Of a stretch of 64,000 bases of DNA, positions 7,944 to 16,596 are shown piece by piece. The notes under the pieces are model-generated. The model ran no database searches. It was given only the letters and a program-made list of their open reading frames with translations, and had not been told where the DNA came from. Source of the stretch: Pseudoprimorskyibacter insulae (GTDB taxonomy: Bacteria; Pseudomonadota; Alphaproteobacteria; Rhodobacterales; Rhodobacteraceae); the NCBI RefSeq assembly GCF_900302505.1, contig NZ_OMOJ01000003.1, forward strand, positions 124,001 to 188,000, given 5' to 3'. Position numbers and translations under genes: made by a program. The number at the start of each line of letters is the position of its first letter. Within the stretch, counting starts at the first letter, position 1.

Positions 7944-9797
7944 ATGCTGACCATTCGCGATCTTGTCTATAATATCGAAGGCCGCCCCCTGTTTGAGGGC
8001 GCAAGCTGCGTTGTCCCTGACGGCCATAAGGTTGGCCTTGTCGGCCCCAATGGCGCGGGCAAAACCACGCTGTTCCGCCTGATCCGGGGCGAGCTGACGT
8101 TGGAGTCGGGCGCCATCGAACTGCCCAGCCGCGCCCGCATTGGCGGCGTCAGCCAAGAGGTGCCCTCGTCCGAGGTGTCGCTGATCGATACGGTGCTGGC
8201 CGCCGATACCGAACGCGCCGCGCTGATGGCCGAGGCCGAAACAGCGACCGACCCGGACCGCATCGCCGAAGTGCAGACCCGCCTTGCCGACATCGACGCC
8301 TGGAGTGCCGAGGGCCGCGCCTCGTCCATTCTGCGGGGCCTTGGGTTTGACTATGACGACCAGCAAAAGCCGTGCAGCGCCTTTTCCGGCGGCTGGCGGA
8401 TGCGCGTGGCCTTGGCGGGGGTGCTGTTTTCGCAGCCTGACCTGCTGCTGCTCGACGAACCGACAAACTATCTGGACCTTGAAGGCGCGCTCTGGCTGGA
8501 AAGCTATCTGGCGAAATACCCCCATACGGTCATCATCATCAGCCACGACCGCGGCTTGCTGAACCGCGCCGTCGGCAGCATCCTGCACCTCGAAGACCGC
8601 AAGCTGACCTATTACGGCGTGCCCTATGACATGTTCGCCCGTCAGCGCGCCGAAAAACGCGCGCAGTTGACCGCGACCGCCAAAAAGCAAGAGGCCCGCC
8701 GCGCCCATCTGCAAAGCTTTGTCGACCGCTTCCGCGCCAAGGCCACCAAGGCCAAACAGGCGCAGGCCCGCCTGAAAATGATCGAACGCATGGACATGGT
8801 CACCGCCCCCGAAGAGGCGGCCAAGCGTGTGTTCACCTTCCCGCAGCCCGATCCCCTGTCGCCGCCGATCATTCGGATTGAGGGCGGCTCGACCGGCTAC
8901 ACCGACACGCCCGTGCTAAAGCGCCTGAACCTGCGCATCGACCAAGATGACCGCATCGCCCTGCTGGGCAAGAACGGTCAGGGCAAATCCACGCTGGCCA
9001 AGCTATTGTCAGACCGTCTGGCGCTGATGGATGGTCAGATCACGCGCTCGTCGAAGCTGCGCATCGGCTTCTTTGCGCAACATCAGGTGGATGAGCTTTA
9101 TGTCGATGAGACCCCGCTTCAGCACCTGCAACGCCTGCGCCCCGAACAGCACCAATCGAAACTGCGCGCCCTGCTGGCGGGCTTCGGCCTTGGTGCCGAT
9201 CAGGCCGAAACCGAGGTCGGGCGCCTGTCGGGCGGACAAAAGGCGCGTCTGTCGCTGCTGCTGGCCACGCTGGATGCGCCGCATCTGCTGATCCTTGATG
9301 AGCCGACCAACCACCTCGACATCGAAAGCCGCGAAGCATTGGTCGAGGCGCTGACTGCCTATTCCGGCGCGGTGATCCTTGTCAGCCACGATATGCACCT
9401 GCTGTCGATGGTGGCCGACCGGCTTTGGCTGGTCAAAGACGGCACCGTCACCCCCTATGAGGATGACCTTGACGCCTATCGCACCTTGCTGCTGACCGCC
9501 GACAAGGTGGAAAAGGCCGATAAACCCAAGGCTGAAAAACCGAAACGCGCCAGCCGCGACCAGATCCTTGCCCTGCGTTCTGAGGTTCGCAAATGCGAAG
9601 ACCGCGTGCAGAAAATCACTGAGATGCACGAAAAGCTGTCGGCCAAGATGGCCGATCCCGCGCTTTACGACGAGGACAAGAAAGCCGATCTGGAGCTGTG
9701 GAGCCGCAAATTTGCCGAGGTCGAAGACGGGCTGGCCCGCGCCGAGGAGCTGTGGATGGAAGCGCTCGAAAAGCTGGAGACGGCCGAGGCCGGTTAA
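7944..9797 (+). CDS. ABC-F family ATP-binding protein
   Basis: 617 aa with two nucleotide-binding domains and no membrane domain. First Walker A GPNGAGKTT (34-42), second GKNGQGKST. Walker B regions read LLLLDEPTNYLDLEG and LLILDEPTNHLDIES. The signature motifs are FSGGWRMR and LSGGQKARL. The linker between the domains is charged and helical. A C-terminal ~75-residue Lys/Glu-rich segment looks like the Uup-type coiled coil that binds nucleic acid. ABC-F proteins act on ribosomes or, for Uup, on structured DNA/RNA. Start chosen at MLTIRDLVYN; the open frame upstream is unrelated. Its stop overlaps that of the convergent methyltransferase. Confidence 0.9.
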   Translation: MLTIRDLVYNIEGRPLFEGASCVVPDGHKVGLVGPNGAGKTTLFRLIRGELTLESGAIELPSRARIGGVSQEVPSSEVSLIDTVLAADTERAALMAEAETATDPDRIAEVQTRLADIDAWSAEGRASSILRGLGFDYDDQQKPCSAFSGGWRMRVALAGVLFSQPDLLLLDEPTNYLDLEGALWLESYLAKYPHTVIIISHDRGLLNRAVGSILHLEDRKLTYYGVPYDMFARQRAEKRAQLTATAKKQEARRAHLQSFVDRFRAKATKAKQAQARLKMIERMDMVTAPEEAAKRVFTFPQPDPLSPPIIRIEGGSTGYTDTPVLKRLNLRIDQDDRIALLGKNGQGKSTLAKLLSDRLALMDGQITRSSKLRIGFFAQHQVDELYVDETPLQHLQRLRPEQHQSKLRALLAGFGLGADQAETEVGRLSGGQKARLSLLLATLDAPHLLILDEPTNHLDIESREALVEALTAYSGAVILVSHDMHLLSMVADRLWLVKDGTVTPYEDDLDAYRTLLLTADKVEKADKPKAEKPKRASRDQILALRSEVRKCEDRVQKITEMHEKLSAKMADPALYDEDKKADLELWSRKFAEVEDGLARAEELWMEALEKLETAEAG

Positions 9798-10393
9798 ACC
9801 CGCCGCAGTAGCGCATAGATGAAGGGCTGAACGGTGCCTTTGGGGGTAATGTGCTCATGCCGCACGCCGTCTTCCGGCGCACAAATATCTGCAAATTCAG
9901 CCACTAAGGCGTCATAGCTATAGCGCCGAACCGGCAGGCCACTACATTTTTCCGGCCCATCTTCGGCAAAGGTGGCAATCACCACCGCGCCGCCCACAGG
10001 CACCGCCTTGGCCAATATCGCGCGATAGGCGTCTCGCTGCTCGGCCTCGGTCAGGAAATGAAACACGGCGCGGTCATGCCAAAGGGCATAGGCCCGATCT
10101 GGCTCCCACGCCAACACATCCCCAACCACAAACCGCGCCTGCGGAAGTCGCACCCGCGCCCCTGCCAAAGCCGCCTCGGACAGATCCATTACTGTTACGT
10201 CAAACCCGCGCGCCGCCAGCGCATCGGGCATAGATGACGCACCCGCCCCCACATCGACCACGGCAGACCCGCGCGGCAAACCCGCCTGATCCACAAGGCG
10301 CAATCCAGCCTCAGGTACAGGCTCGTACCATGTCAGCGTCTCAGCAATTGCACCGTCGTAGCGGGCATTCCAATGGTCGGACAAATCACTCAT
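9794..10393 (-). CDS. class I SAM-dependent methyltransferase
   Basis: 199 aa. SAM-binding motif I VVDVGAGAS lies near residues 45-53, with an acidic residue at the end of the next strand (VTVMDLS). The opening DHWNARYDGA and the WYEPVPEAGLRLV segment resemble thiopurine-methyltransferase/tellurite-type small methyltransferases. The target is unknown. The gene is convergent with the ABC-F gene and shares TTAA at 9794-9797 as the stop codon on both strands. Confidence 0.75.
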   Translation of the reverse strand: MSDLSDHWNARYDGAIAETLTWYEPVPEAGLRLVDQAGLPRGSAVVDVGAGASSMPDALAARGFDVTVMDLSEAALAGARVRLPQARFVVGDVLAWEPDRAYALWHDRAVFHFLTEAEQRDAYRAILAKAVPVGGAVVIATFAEDGPEKCSGLPVRRYSYDALVAEFADICAPEDGVRHEHITPKGTVQPFIYALLRRV

Positions 10394-10457
10394 TCCGATT
10401 TTCTAATATATCACCCTCCCTCTGGACAGCCCCTTTCAAAGCCCCTACCCCATATCC

Positions 10458-11087
10458 ATGGATACAGCGTTTCTCATCACATCCTTCGCCACGCTTTTCG
10501 TGGTGATCGACCCCATCGGCCTAACCCCGGTCTTCATCGCCCTGACCGCAGGGGCCGACAAAGCGCATCGCCGCACGGTCGCTATCCGCGCCTGCGTGGT
10601 TGCAGCGCTGATCCTGCTGCTGTTCGCCTTCCTTGGCGAAACGGTTCTCAGCACCATCGGCATTTCGATGCCGGCCTTCCGCATCTCGGGCGGAATCCTG
10701 CTGTTCATCACCGCATTGGACATGCTGTTCGAACGCCGCACCAAACGCCGCGACAATCAGGCCGAGGAACAAGCCGAAGAACCAGAACACCCCGACCCGT
10801 CCGTCTTCCCCATGGCGATCCCGCTGATCGCAGGCCCCGGTGCCATCGCCTCGATGATCCTGCTCATGGGCCAAACAACCAACGCGATCGGCGTGGCCAC
10901 GGTCATCGGCGTCATGCTGGCGGTGATCGTCATCGCAGCCGTGATGTTCCTGCTGTCTGGCCCCATCGAACGGGCCTTGGGCAAAACCGGCATCACCGTG
11001 GTCACACGCCTGTTGGGAATGCTCCTCGCAGCCCTGTCGGTGCAATTCGTCCTGGACGGTCTTAGCGCCGTGGGCTTCGGCGGATAA
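10458..11087 (+). CDS. MarC-family inner-membrane protein
   Basis: 209 aa with about six hydrophobic segments. The first carries FVVIDPIGLTPVFIAL, a MarC signature, and a charged cytoplasmic loop near residues 95-115 (rich in Glu/Gln/Arg) separates two three-helix halves. The second half has IPLIAGPGAI, the repeat of the first motif. MarC proteins are integral membrane proteins of unresolved transport function; despite the name they are not established in multiple antibiotic resistance. Convergent with the PIN gene, with hairpin element copy B between. Confidence 0.85.
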   Translation: MDTAFLITSFATLFVVIDPIGLTPVFIALTAGADKAHRRTVAIRACVVAALILLLFAFLGETVLSTIGISMPAFRISGGILLFITALDMLFERRTKRRDNQAEEQAEEPEHPDPSVFPMAIPLIAGPGAIASMILLMGQTTNAIGVATVIGVMLAVIVIAAVMFLLSGPIERALGKTGITVVTRLLGMLLAALSVQFVLDGLSAVGFGG

Positions 11088-11118
11088 AAAACGGGCGCGA
11101 CCCAAACCGCCGCGCCCC

Positions 11119-11189
11119 TATATTTTCTGACAAAATATATCCCGGAGAGCACGAGAGGCAGCGCCTCTCGTTCGGCGCTTGCGCCGATC
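11119..11189 (-). repeat. interspersed hairpin element, copy B
   Basis: Immediately after the PIN-gene stop in its sense direction. A small GGCGC/GCGCC hairpin comes first, then an 8-bp stem with AGC loop (11152-11170, CGAGAGGC/GCCTCTCG), then GCTCTCCGGGATATATTTTG. Compared with copy A, a G-C pair has become A-T on both arms, which is a compensatory change. Confidence 0.7.
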
Positions 11190-11729
11190 CTACCCCAAAG
11201 CCTTGCCCAAACGCGGCAACCGCGCCTTTTTCAGCAAGGCCCGCATCTGCCATTCCTCGCCCGACAAACGCCGCGCGGTGGCCAGAACATCCGCACAGAC
11301 CGCGCCAACCACCTCGGGCTGGGCCTCATAAAACCCGATCAGAAACCCATCAGGGTCGGCCCGGCTGACGCCTTCTTCGGCCAAGATGTTGCGGGGAAAA
11401 TCTGACGCGTTCATGGTGACGATCACGTCCGCCGATCCTGCAATCGCCGCTGCCAGAACATGGCGGTCCGCCACATCGGGCAACCACAGCCGATCTTCGA
11501 GCGACGGCTTCCACATCACCTCAGCCTTGGGCCAAGCGGCCCGCAAAAGGGCAATCTCGCCGCGTGCCTGCGCCTCGCCCTCTGGCCCCAATTTCCGCGC
11601 GGCCCGCGCCCATTCCTCAAGAATGCGCGCCGACCACAGCGGCGTGTATAACCCGGCCCGGGCCACACCCAGCAGCACCTCACGCATCACCGTGGGGAAC
11701 ATCACGCAGGTGTCGAGCAAGACCTTCAT
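11190..11729 (-). CDS. PIN-domain protein, RSP_2648-like
   Basis: 179 aa. The PIN ribonuclease fold is suggested by LLDTCVMFP at the N-terminus (Asp6), acidic Glu38/Glu39, Asp88 in DVADRHVLAAA and Asp110 in TMNASDFP. These four acidic positions form the metal-dependent nuclease site of the family. It resembles the RSP_2648 family described from Rhodobacter sphaeroides, next to an RNA methyltransferase as here. The start overlaps the methyltransferase stop (ATGA at 11726-11729), so the two are translated together. No antitoxin-like small gene is adjacent, so a classic VapBC toxin role is not supported. Confidence 0.75.
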   Translation of the reverse strand: MKVLLDTCVMFPTVMREVLLGVARAGLYTPLWSARILEEWARAARKLGPEGEAQARGEIALLRAAWPKAEVMWKPSLEDRLWLPDVADRHVLAAAIAGSADVIVTMNASDFPRNILAEEGVSRADPDGFLIGFYEAQPEVVGAVCADVLATARRLSGEEWQMRALLKKARLPRLGKALG

Positions 11730-12925
11730 TGCAGGCGGAACACCAGCGCTTTCAGATAGCCGCTTTCGGCCAGTTGCGGCATCAGCGGATGGTCAGGCCC
11801 GGCAAAGCCGGTGTGGACCAGTTGCGCCCAACGGCCAGACCGGCCAATCCCACGCAGGCACGCGCCTTGGAACGCATTCAAATCCGCCGCGTGCGAGCAG
11901 GAGCACAGCACCAGATAACCGCCCTTTTCGACCAGTGGCGCCGACAGACGGGCCACGCGCTCATAGGCGCGCAGACCGGCCTCAAGCGCCGGTTTGTTCG
12001 GCGCAAAGGCGGGCGGGTCACAAACCACCACGTCAAAGATGGCGTTTTCTTCGCCAAGCGCGGCCAGCACGTCAAAGGCATCGCCCTGACGGGTTTCGAA
12101 CCGATCTGCCGCGCCCATGGCGGCCGCGCCTTGCTGCGCCAATTCCAGCGCGGGGGCCGAGCCATCGACCGACAAAGCAGAAACCGCACCACCGGCCAAA
12201 GCGGCCAGCGCAAAGCCGCCCACATGGCTGAACACGTCGAGCACCTTGGCCCCATCGGCCAAACGCGCGGTAAAGGCGTGGTTCGGGCGTTGGTCATAAA
12301 ACAGGCCGGTTTTCTGTCCGCCGGTCAGGTCGGCCATATAGGTCGCGCCGTTCATCTGCACCGGCACCGGCGCATCGGGGGCTGCACCCAGCAGCACCTT
12401 GTCTTCGTCATCCAGCCCTTCAAGCGTGCGGCCGCGGCCACCGGCGTTCTTGAGGATGTTCTTGACGCCCGTCACCTCGGCCAGCGCGGCGGCCAGATCA
12501 TCCATCAACACATCGGCATAGGCGGCATTCGGCTGCACAACGCAGGTGTCGCCGAACCGGTCCACAATCACGCCCGGCAAGCCATCGGATTCGGCATGGA
12601 TGAGGCGGTAGAATGGCGCATCGAACAGACGTTCGCGCAGTTGCAGCGCATGGGCGATGCGGGCGGCGAACCAGTTCTTGTCGATCACCGCCTCTTCATC
12701 GCGGTCCAGCATCCGGCCAATGATCCGCGAATTGGGATTGACCGCCACAATGCCCAGAAAGCGACGCTCGGCGTCTTCCAGTCGGGCGATGGTTCCCGGC
12801 TCCAACGCGCGTGTGCGGCGGTCGGTGACCAGTTCATTGGCGAAAACCCAAGGAAAGCCACGGCGCAGGGCGCGGGCATTGGCTTTGGGGATGAGTCGGA
12901 TGGTGGGGGTGCTGGATTGGGTCAT
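11726..12925 (-). CDS. class I SAM-dependent rRNA methyltransferase, RSP_2647-like (RlmI-type)
   Basis: 399 aa. The N-terminal ~90 residues look like a PUA RNA-binding domain. They are followed by an RlmI/RlmK-type Rossmann methyltransferase with motif I VLDVFSHVGGFALAAL and motif IV VVCDPPAFAPNK, and a late Cys-rich LVLCSCSHAA segment typical of m5C RNA methyltransferases. The probable product is 5-methylcytosine in 23S rRNA or another RNA. The start is placed at ATG 12925; no strong ribosome site is visible. Coupled to the PIN gene by a 4-nt overlap, suggesting that RNA modification and cleavage may be linked. Confidence 0.8.
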   Translation of the reverse strand: MTQSSTPTIRLIPKANARALRRGFPWVFANELVTDRRTRALEPGTIARLEDAERRFLGIVAVNPNSRIIGRMLDRDEEAVIDKNWFAARIAHALQLRERLFDAPFYRLIHAESDGLPGVIVDRFGDTCVVQPNAAYADVLMDDLAAALAEVTGVKNILKNAGGRGRTLEGLDDEDKVLLGAAPDAPVPVQMNGATYMADLTGGQKTGLFYDQRPNHAFTARLADGAKVLDVFSHVGGFALAALAGGAVSALSVDGSAPALELAQQGAAAMGAADRFETRQGDAFDVLAALGEENAIFDVVVCDPPAFAPNKPALEAGLRAYERVARLSAPLVEKGGYLVLCSCSHAADLNAFQGACLRGIGRSGRWAQLVHTGFAGPDHPLMPQLAESGYLKALVFRLQ

Positions 12926-13038
12926 GGGCCCATTTAGCGGCTGCGGCGCATCAGGAAAAGCGCTATTGTGCATTCAGCCCCTTGATCGCACTTTTGCACG
13001 CCCCCTCCGTTCGCTCGTCCTGACTGTTAGGCCTTTAC

Positions 13039-13052
13039 TGTTAGCGCTAACC
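13039..13052. promoter_or_regulatory. LacI-type operator before edd
   Basis: TGTTAGCGCTAACC, a near-perfect palindrome with central CG, 61 bases before the edd start. CTGTTAG is repeated directly at 13024-13030 and 13038-13044. In Rhodobacter sphaeroides the LacI-family regulator CceR is known to repress Entner-Doudoroff genes; the resemblance to its operator is from memory and needs comparison. Confidence 0.6.
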
Positions 13053-13112
13053 GAGGTAGGAGAAAACCAACTGCCCTCCGGGACGGACCAGAACAACCGC
13101 AAAGGACCCGCC

Positions 13113-14918
13113 ATGAGCCTGAACGCCACGATTGCCGCCGTTACCGACCGGATCAAAGCCAGAAGCGCCGAGTCGCGTGGGATTTATCTGGACCGGATGC
13201 GCCGCGCCGCCGAAGACGGCCCGCGCCGCGCGCATCTGACCTGTGGCAACCAAGCCCACGCCTATGCGGCCATGGGCGGCGATCAATCGCGCCTTGCCAC
13301 GGAACGCAGTGCCAATATTGGCATCGTGACCGCCTATAACGATATGCTGTCGGCCCACCAGCCGTTCGAACGCTTCCCCCAGATCATCCGTGATACCGCC
13401 CGCGCGGCAGGTGGCACGGCGCAGGTTGCGGGCGGCGTGCCTGCCATGTGCGATGGCGTGACCCAAGGCCAGACGGGCATGGAACTGTCGCTGTTTTCGC
13501 GTGATGTCATCGCGCTGGCCGCTGGGGTCAGCCTGTCGCACAACGTGTTTGACGCTGCCGTTTACCTTGGTGTCTGTGACAAGATCGTGCCGGGGCTGGT
13601 GATTGCTGCGGCAACTTTTGGCTATATCCCCGGCATCTTCCTGCCGGCGGGGCCGATGCCCTCGGGCCTGCCGAACGATGAAAAAGCCAAGGTCCGCCAG
13701 AAGTTTGCCACCGGCGACGTCGACCGCGCCGCGCTGATGGAGGCCGAGATGGCCTCGTACCATTCGCCCGGCACCTGCACCTTTTACGGCACCGCCAACA
13801 CCAACCAGATGCTGATGGAGTTCATGGGCCTGCACCTGCCCGGCGCGTCCTTCGTGCACCCCAACACCGAACTGCGCGACGCGCTGACCATCGCGGGCAC
13901 CCAACGTGCGTTGGAAATCACCGCCATGGGCAACGACTACCGCCCCGTCTGCGACGTGCTGGACGAAAAGGCCTTTGTGAACGGGCTTGTGGGGCTGATG
14001 GCAACAGGCGGGTCCACCAACCTTGTGCTGCACCTGCCTGCCATGGCCCGTGCAGCCGGTGTGAACCTGACGCTGGAAGATTTCGACGACATCTCCTCCG
14101 TCGTGCCGCTGATGACCAAGGTCTATCCGAACGGTCTGGCCGACGTGAACCACTTCCACGCCGCAGGCGGGCTGCAATTCATGATTGGCGAGTTGCTGGA
14201 TGCGGGCCTGCTGCATGAAGACGTGACCACCATCGCAGGCGATGGCCTGTCGCGCTATGCGCAGGAACCGGTGATCAACGATGGCGCGCTGGCATGGCGC
14301 GAGGGTCAGAAGACCACGCTGAATGACAAGATCCTGCGCCCCGCGTCTGATCCGTTCCAGAAAACCGGCGGGCTGAAACAGCTTCACGGCAACATGGGCC
14401 ATGGCATGATGAAAGTGTCCGCCGTTGCGCCCGAGCGCCGCGTGATTGAGGCAAAGGCCCGCGTGTTCCACACCCAAGAGGCCGTGAAAGACGCGTTCAA
14501 AGCGGGCGAATTCACCGAAGACACGATCGTTGTTGTCCGTTTCCAAGGCCCCAAGTCCAACGGCATGCCCGAACTGCACGGCCTGACCCCGACCCTATCA
14601 GTGCTGCAAGATCGCGGGCTGAAGGTGGCGCTGGTCACCGATGGCCGCATGTCGGGCGCATCGGGCAAAGTGCCAGCCGCGATCCACGTCAGCCCCGAAG
14701 CGCTTGGCGGTGGCCCGCTGGCCCGTTTGCGGGACGGCGATCTGGTGCGCGTCGATGCCGAGGCCGGGACGATTGACTGCCTTGAGTCTGATTTCGACAG
14801 TCGCACGCCGGTGACCGCCGATCTGACCGGCAACGGCAATGGCGTGGGCCGCGAATTGTTCGAGATGTTCCGCCAAACGGTTGGCCTCGCCTCCGAAGGC
14901 GCGGCCGTGGTGGTGTAA
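13113..14918 (+). CDS. edd: phosphogluconate dehydratase
   Basis: 601 aa, full length for Edd of the IlvD/Edd iron-sulfur dehydratase family. It converts 6-phosphogluconate to 2-keto-3-deoxy-6-phosphogluconate, the first dedicated step of the Entner-Doudoroff pathway. Typical stretches are the [17 protein letters not shown] cluster region, [14 protein letters not shown], the [15 protein letters not shown] loop and the C-terminal [25 protein letters not shown] 13113 follows AAAGGA at 8 nt. A LacI-type palindrome lies upstream. eda is the next plus-strand gene but is separated by a reversed lipoprotein gene, so the pair is not one operon. Confidence 0.95.
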   Translation: MSLNATIAAVTDRIKARSAESRGIYLDRMRRAAEDGPRRAHLTCGNQAHAYAAMGGDQSRLATERSANIGIVTAYNDMLSAHQPFERFPQIIRDTARAAGGTAQVAGGVPAMCDGVTQGQTGMELSLFSRDVIALAAGVSLSHNVFDAAVYLGVCDKIVPGLVIAAATFGYIPGIFLPAGPMPSGLPNDEKAKVRQKFATGDVDRAALMEAEMASYHSPGTCTFYGTANTNQMLMEFMGLHLPGASFVHPNTELRDALTIAGTQRALEITAMGNDYRPVCDVLDEKAFVNGLVGLMATGGSTNLVLHLPAMARAAGVNLTLEDFDDISSVVPLMTKVYPNGLADVNHFHAAGGLQFMIGELLDAGLLHEDVTTIAGDGLSRYAQEPVINDGALAWREGQKTTLNDKILRPASDPFQKTGGLKQLHGNMGHGMMKVSAVAPERRVIEAKARVFHTQEAVKDAFKAGEFTEDTIVVVRFQGPKSNGMPELHGLTPTLSVLQDRGLKVALVTDGRMSGASGKVPAAIHVSPEALGGGPLARLRDGDLVRVDAEAGTIDCLESDFDSRTPVTADLTGNGNGVGRELFEMFRQTVGLASEGAAVVV

Positions 14919-14924
14919 TGCAAA

Positions 14925-14949
14925 ACGGGCCGGAGATGATCCGGCCCGT
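14925..14949. terminator. terminator shared by edd and the lipoprotein gene
   Basis: Perfect 9-bp stem ACGGGCCGG/CCGGCCCGT with a 7-base loop. On the minus strand it is followed by TTTT and on the plus strand by CTTTG. It sits 6 bases after the edd stop and 31 bases after the lipoprotein stop, so it can serve both. Confidence 0.8.
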
Positions 14950-14980
14950 CTTTGTCAAAGCTGTGGGATCGTCTATGCGA

Positions 14981-15721
14981 TCATTGCTTTTCCAACACGT
15001 AAGTGCCGGTGCCGCTATAATCGATGATGCCGGCCTTGTTGTTGTCGTCGATGGCCAGTTGCGCCGTGCCGATGGAATGATGCCCAGCCGATCCCATCAT
15101 ATTGCCGCCCAAAGTCAGCAATGCCGAACCGGTTGTTCCAAGCGAGGCCGCGTTGGTCGCCGTGATGTCTGCGCCCAAGATCACGTTGAGACCAGCGGCG
15201 CGCGTGGTCACCGTGCCCGAGGCGGGCGCCGGAAGGGTGATCGTGTTTTCGTTCGTCAACAGCGTACCGCTGCCGTTTGCATGTGCGGTATCAAAGGTGG
15301 TCGACCAGGTGAAATCGGCCCCCGTGGCATCCTTGCCGCGAATATTGCCAACCGTGCCGGTGATCGACGACTGACCGGATTTGGCAAAGTTGACCGTCAA
15401 ATCGGCATCGCCCAGAACATCGGTGGCAACCACATTTGTTGGGGTGGCAGCCTCGGCAATATTGGTCAGATAGACATTGCCGGTGTATTTCGCGCTGCCT
15501 GTCGACGGCATATCGCTGGTCGGGGCGTTGGACAGCGCCGTCGGATCGCTATAGGTAGCGTAAAGCGCTTTGTAGGATGTCACACTGGCCGCAGCACCTG
15601 TGCCGCCAGATCCGCCAGCACCGCCGCCACCGCCGGACCCGCCATTGCCAAGGCAGCCAGCCAAGGCAAAGGCGCCGAAGGCCGCAATTCCGAGTTTGAT
15701 ACTGAGTTTTATAGGCGTCAT
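14981..15721 (-). CDS. putative surface lipoprotein, transferrin-binding-protein-B-like barrel
   Basis: 246 aa. A type II signal ends in the lipobox LAGC (Cys23), then comes a flexible Gly/Ser linker (residues about 26-40). The remainder is rich in Thr, Gly, Asn and Ala with alternating short strands, and the end (GTAQLAIDDNN...IDYSGTGTYVLEKQ) resembles the C-terminal beta-barrel of TbpB-like/Slam-type lipoproteins. Function unknown; host iron binding is not implied by this fold in a free-living organism. I start at ATG 15721 rather than 13 codons upstream because the Lys-then-hydrophobic signal begins there. It separates edd from eda in the opposite direction. Confidence 0.6.
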   Translation of the reverse strand: MTPIKLSIKLGIAAFGAFALAGCLGNGGSGGGGGAGGSGGTGAAASVTSYKALYATYSDPTALSNAPTSDMPSTGSAKYTGNVYLTNIAEAATPTNVVATDVLGDADLTVNFAKSGQSSITGTVGNIRGKDATGADFTWSTTFDTAHANGSGTLLTNENTITLPAPASGTVTTRAAGLNVILGADITATNAASLGTTGSALLTLGGNMMGSAGHHSIGTAQLAIDDNNKAGIIDYSGTGTYVLEKQ

Positions 15722-15862
15722 TTGATAATTCACTCCGCTATGAAATCGTATTCCCGACACAAGAAAGCGGCCCGCAAAATGCAGGCAATAACAATGCGTA
15801 TTGGCTTAAATATAGCGCCCAGCCCTCCTCCGGGTCAGACGATGCTGTTCGCATTCTGATAG

Positions 15863-15905
15863 AAAATCAATAAAAAACTCATCTAAAAATCAACCAAAAC
15901 TCATC
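15863..15905 (+). repeat. tandem AT-rich repeat upstream of eda
   Basis: AAAATCAATAAAAAACTCATC (one base over 20 if joined, so read as AAAATCAATA plus AAAAACTCATC) recurs as AAAATCAACCAAAACTCATC. The offset is about 22-23 bp, two helical turns. It lies 50 bp before the eda start in otherwise GC-rich DNA. It may be an UP-element or a double activator site. Confidence 0.45.
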
Positions 15906-15954
15906 AAGTATGGCATACCCCCAGTCGGGCTGCCTCCACTCAGAAAGGACCGAC

Positions 15955-16596
15955 ATGACCCCCGCAGAACAAAGCGCCAAAGCCCTAGAGGTTTGCACCC
16001 TTGCCCCCGTTGTCCCGGTTCTGGTGATCGACGATGTGTCCCATGCCCGCCCCTTGGCCGAGGCGCTGGTTGCGGGCGGTTTGCCCGCGCTGGAAGTCAC
16101 GCTGCGCACGCCTTGCGCCTTGGATGCGATCCGCGAAATGGCGCAGGTCGAAGGCGGCGTTGTCGGCGCTGGCACCCTGCTGACCCCCGCCGATGTGGCC
16201 GCCGCGAAAGCCGCCGGTGCGAAATTCGGCGTCTCGCCCGGTGCGACGGACAGCGTGATCAATGCCTGTATCGAACATGACCTGCCGCTGCTGCCCGGCG
16301 CTGCCACCGCGACGGAAGTGATGCAGCTGCTGGAAAAGGGTTACACCGTGCAGAAGTTCTTCCCGGCCGAAGCAAACGGCGGCGCCCCCGCGCTAAAGGC
16401 CATTGGCGCGCCGATCCCACAGGTTAAATTCTGCCCGACCGGCGGCGTATCGATGAAGAACGTTCATGACTACCTGTCGCTGTCCAACACGCTGTGCGTA
16501 GGCGGAAGCTGGGTTGCGCCGAAGGACAAGATGATCGCAGGCGATTGGGACGGCATCACCGCCCTGGCCCGCGAAGCCGCTGCCCTGAAAGCCTAA
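15955..16596 (+). CDS. eda: 2-dehydro-3-deoxy-phosphogluconate aldolase
   Basis: 213 aa class I aldolase that splits KDPG into pyruvate and glyceraldehyde 3-phosphate, the second Entner-Doudoroff step. Schiff-base Lys134 lies in VQKFFPAE and general-acid Glu47 in ALEVTLRTP. The phosphate-binding CPTGGV follows. ATG 15955 has AAGGA 7 nt upstream. A perfect inverted repeat at 16610-16633 (GGGTGCCC/GGGCACCC), inside the 3' coding end of the convergent radical SAM gene, may help end transcription. The palindrome seen before edd is not repeated here. Confidence 0.93.
   Translation: MTPAEQSAKALEVCTLAPVVPVLVIDDVSHARPLAEALVAGGLPALEVTLRTPCALDAIREMAQVEGGVVGAGTLLTPADVAAAKAAGAKFGVSPGATDSVINACIEHDLPLLPGAATATEVMQLLEKGYTVQKFFPAEANGGAPALKAIGAPIPQVKFCPTGGVSMKNVHDYLSLSNTLCVGGSWVAPKDKMIAGDWDGITALAREAAALKA

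Noticed and set aside
11190-11729. VapC-type toxin
   Set aside because: PIN domain is present but there is no small antitoxin gene next to it; its partner is an RNA methyltransferase.
11564-12937. 457-codon plus-strand open frame
   Set aside because: Antisense to the PIN and RNA-methyltransferase genes, whose motifs are unmistakable.
13047-14579. 510-codon minus-strand open frame
   Set aside because: Antisense to edd; composition is that of a mirrored coding frame.
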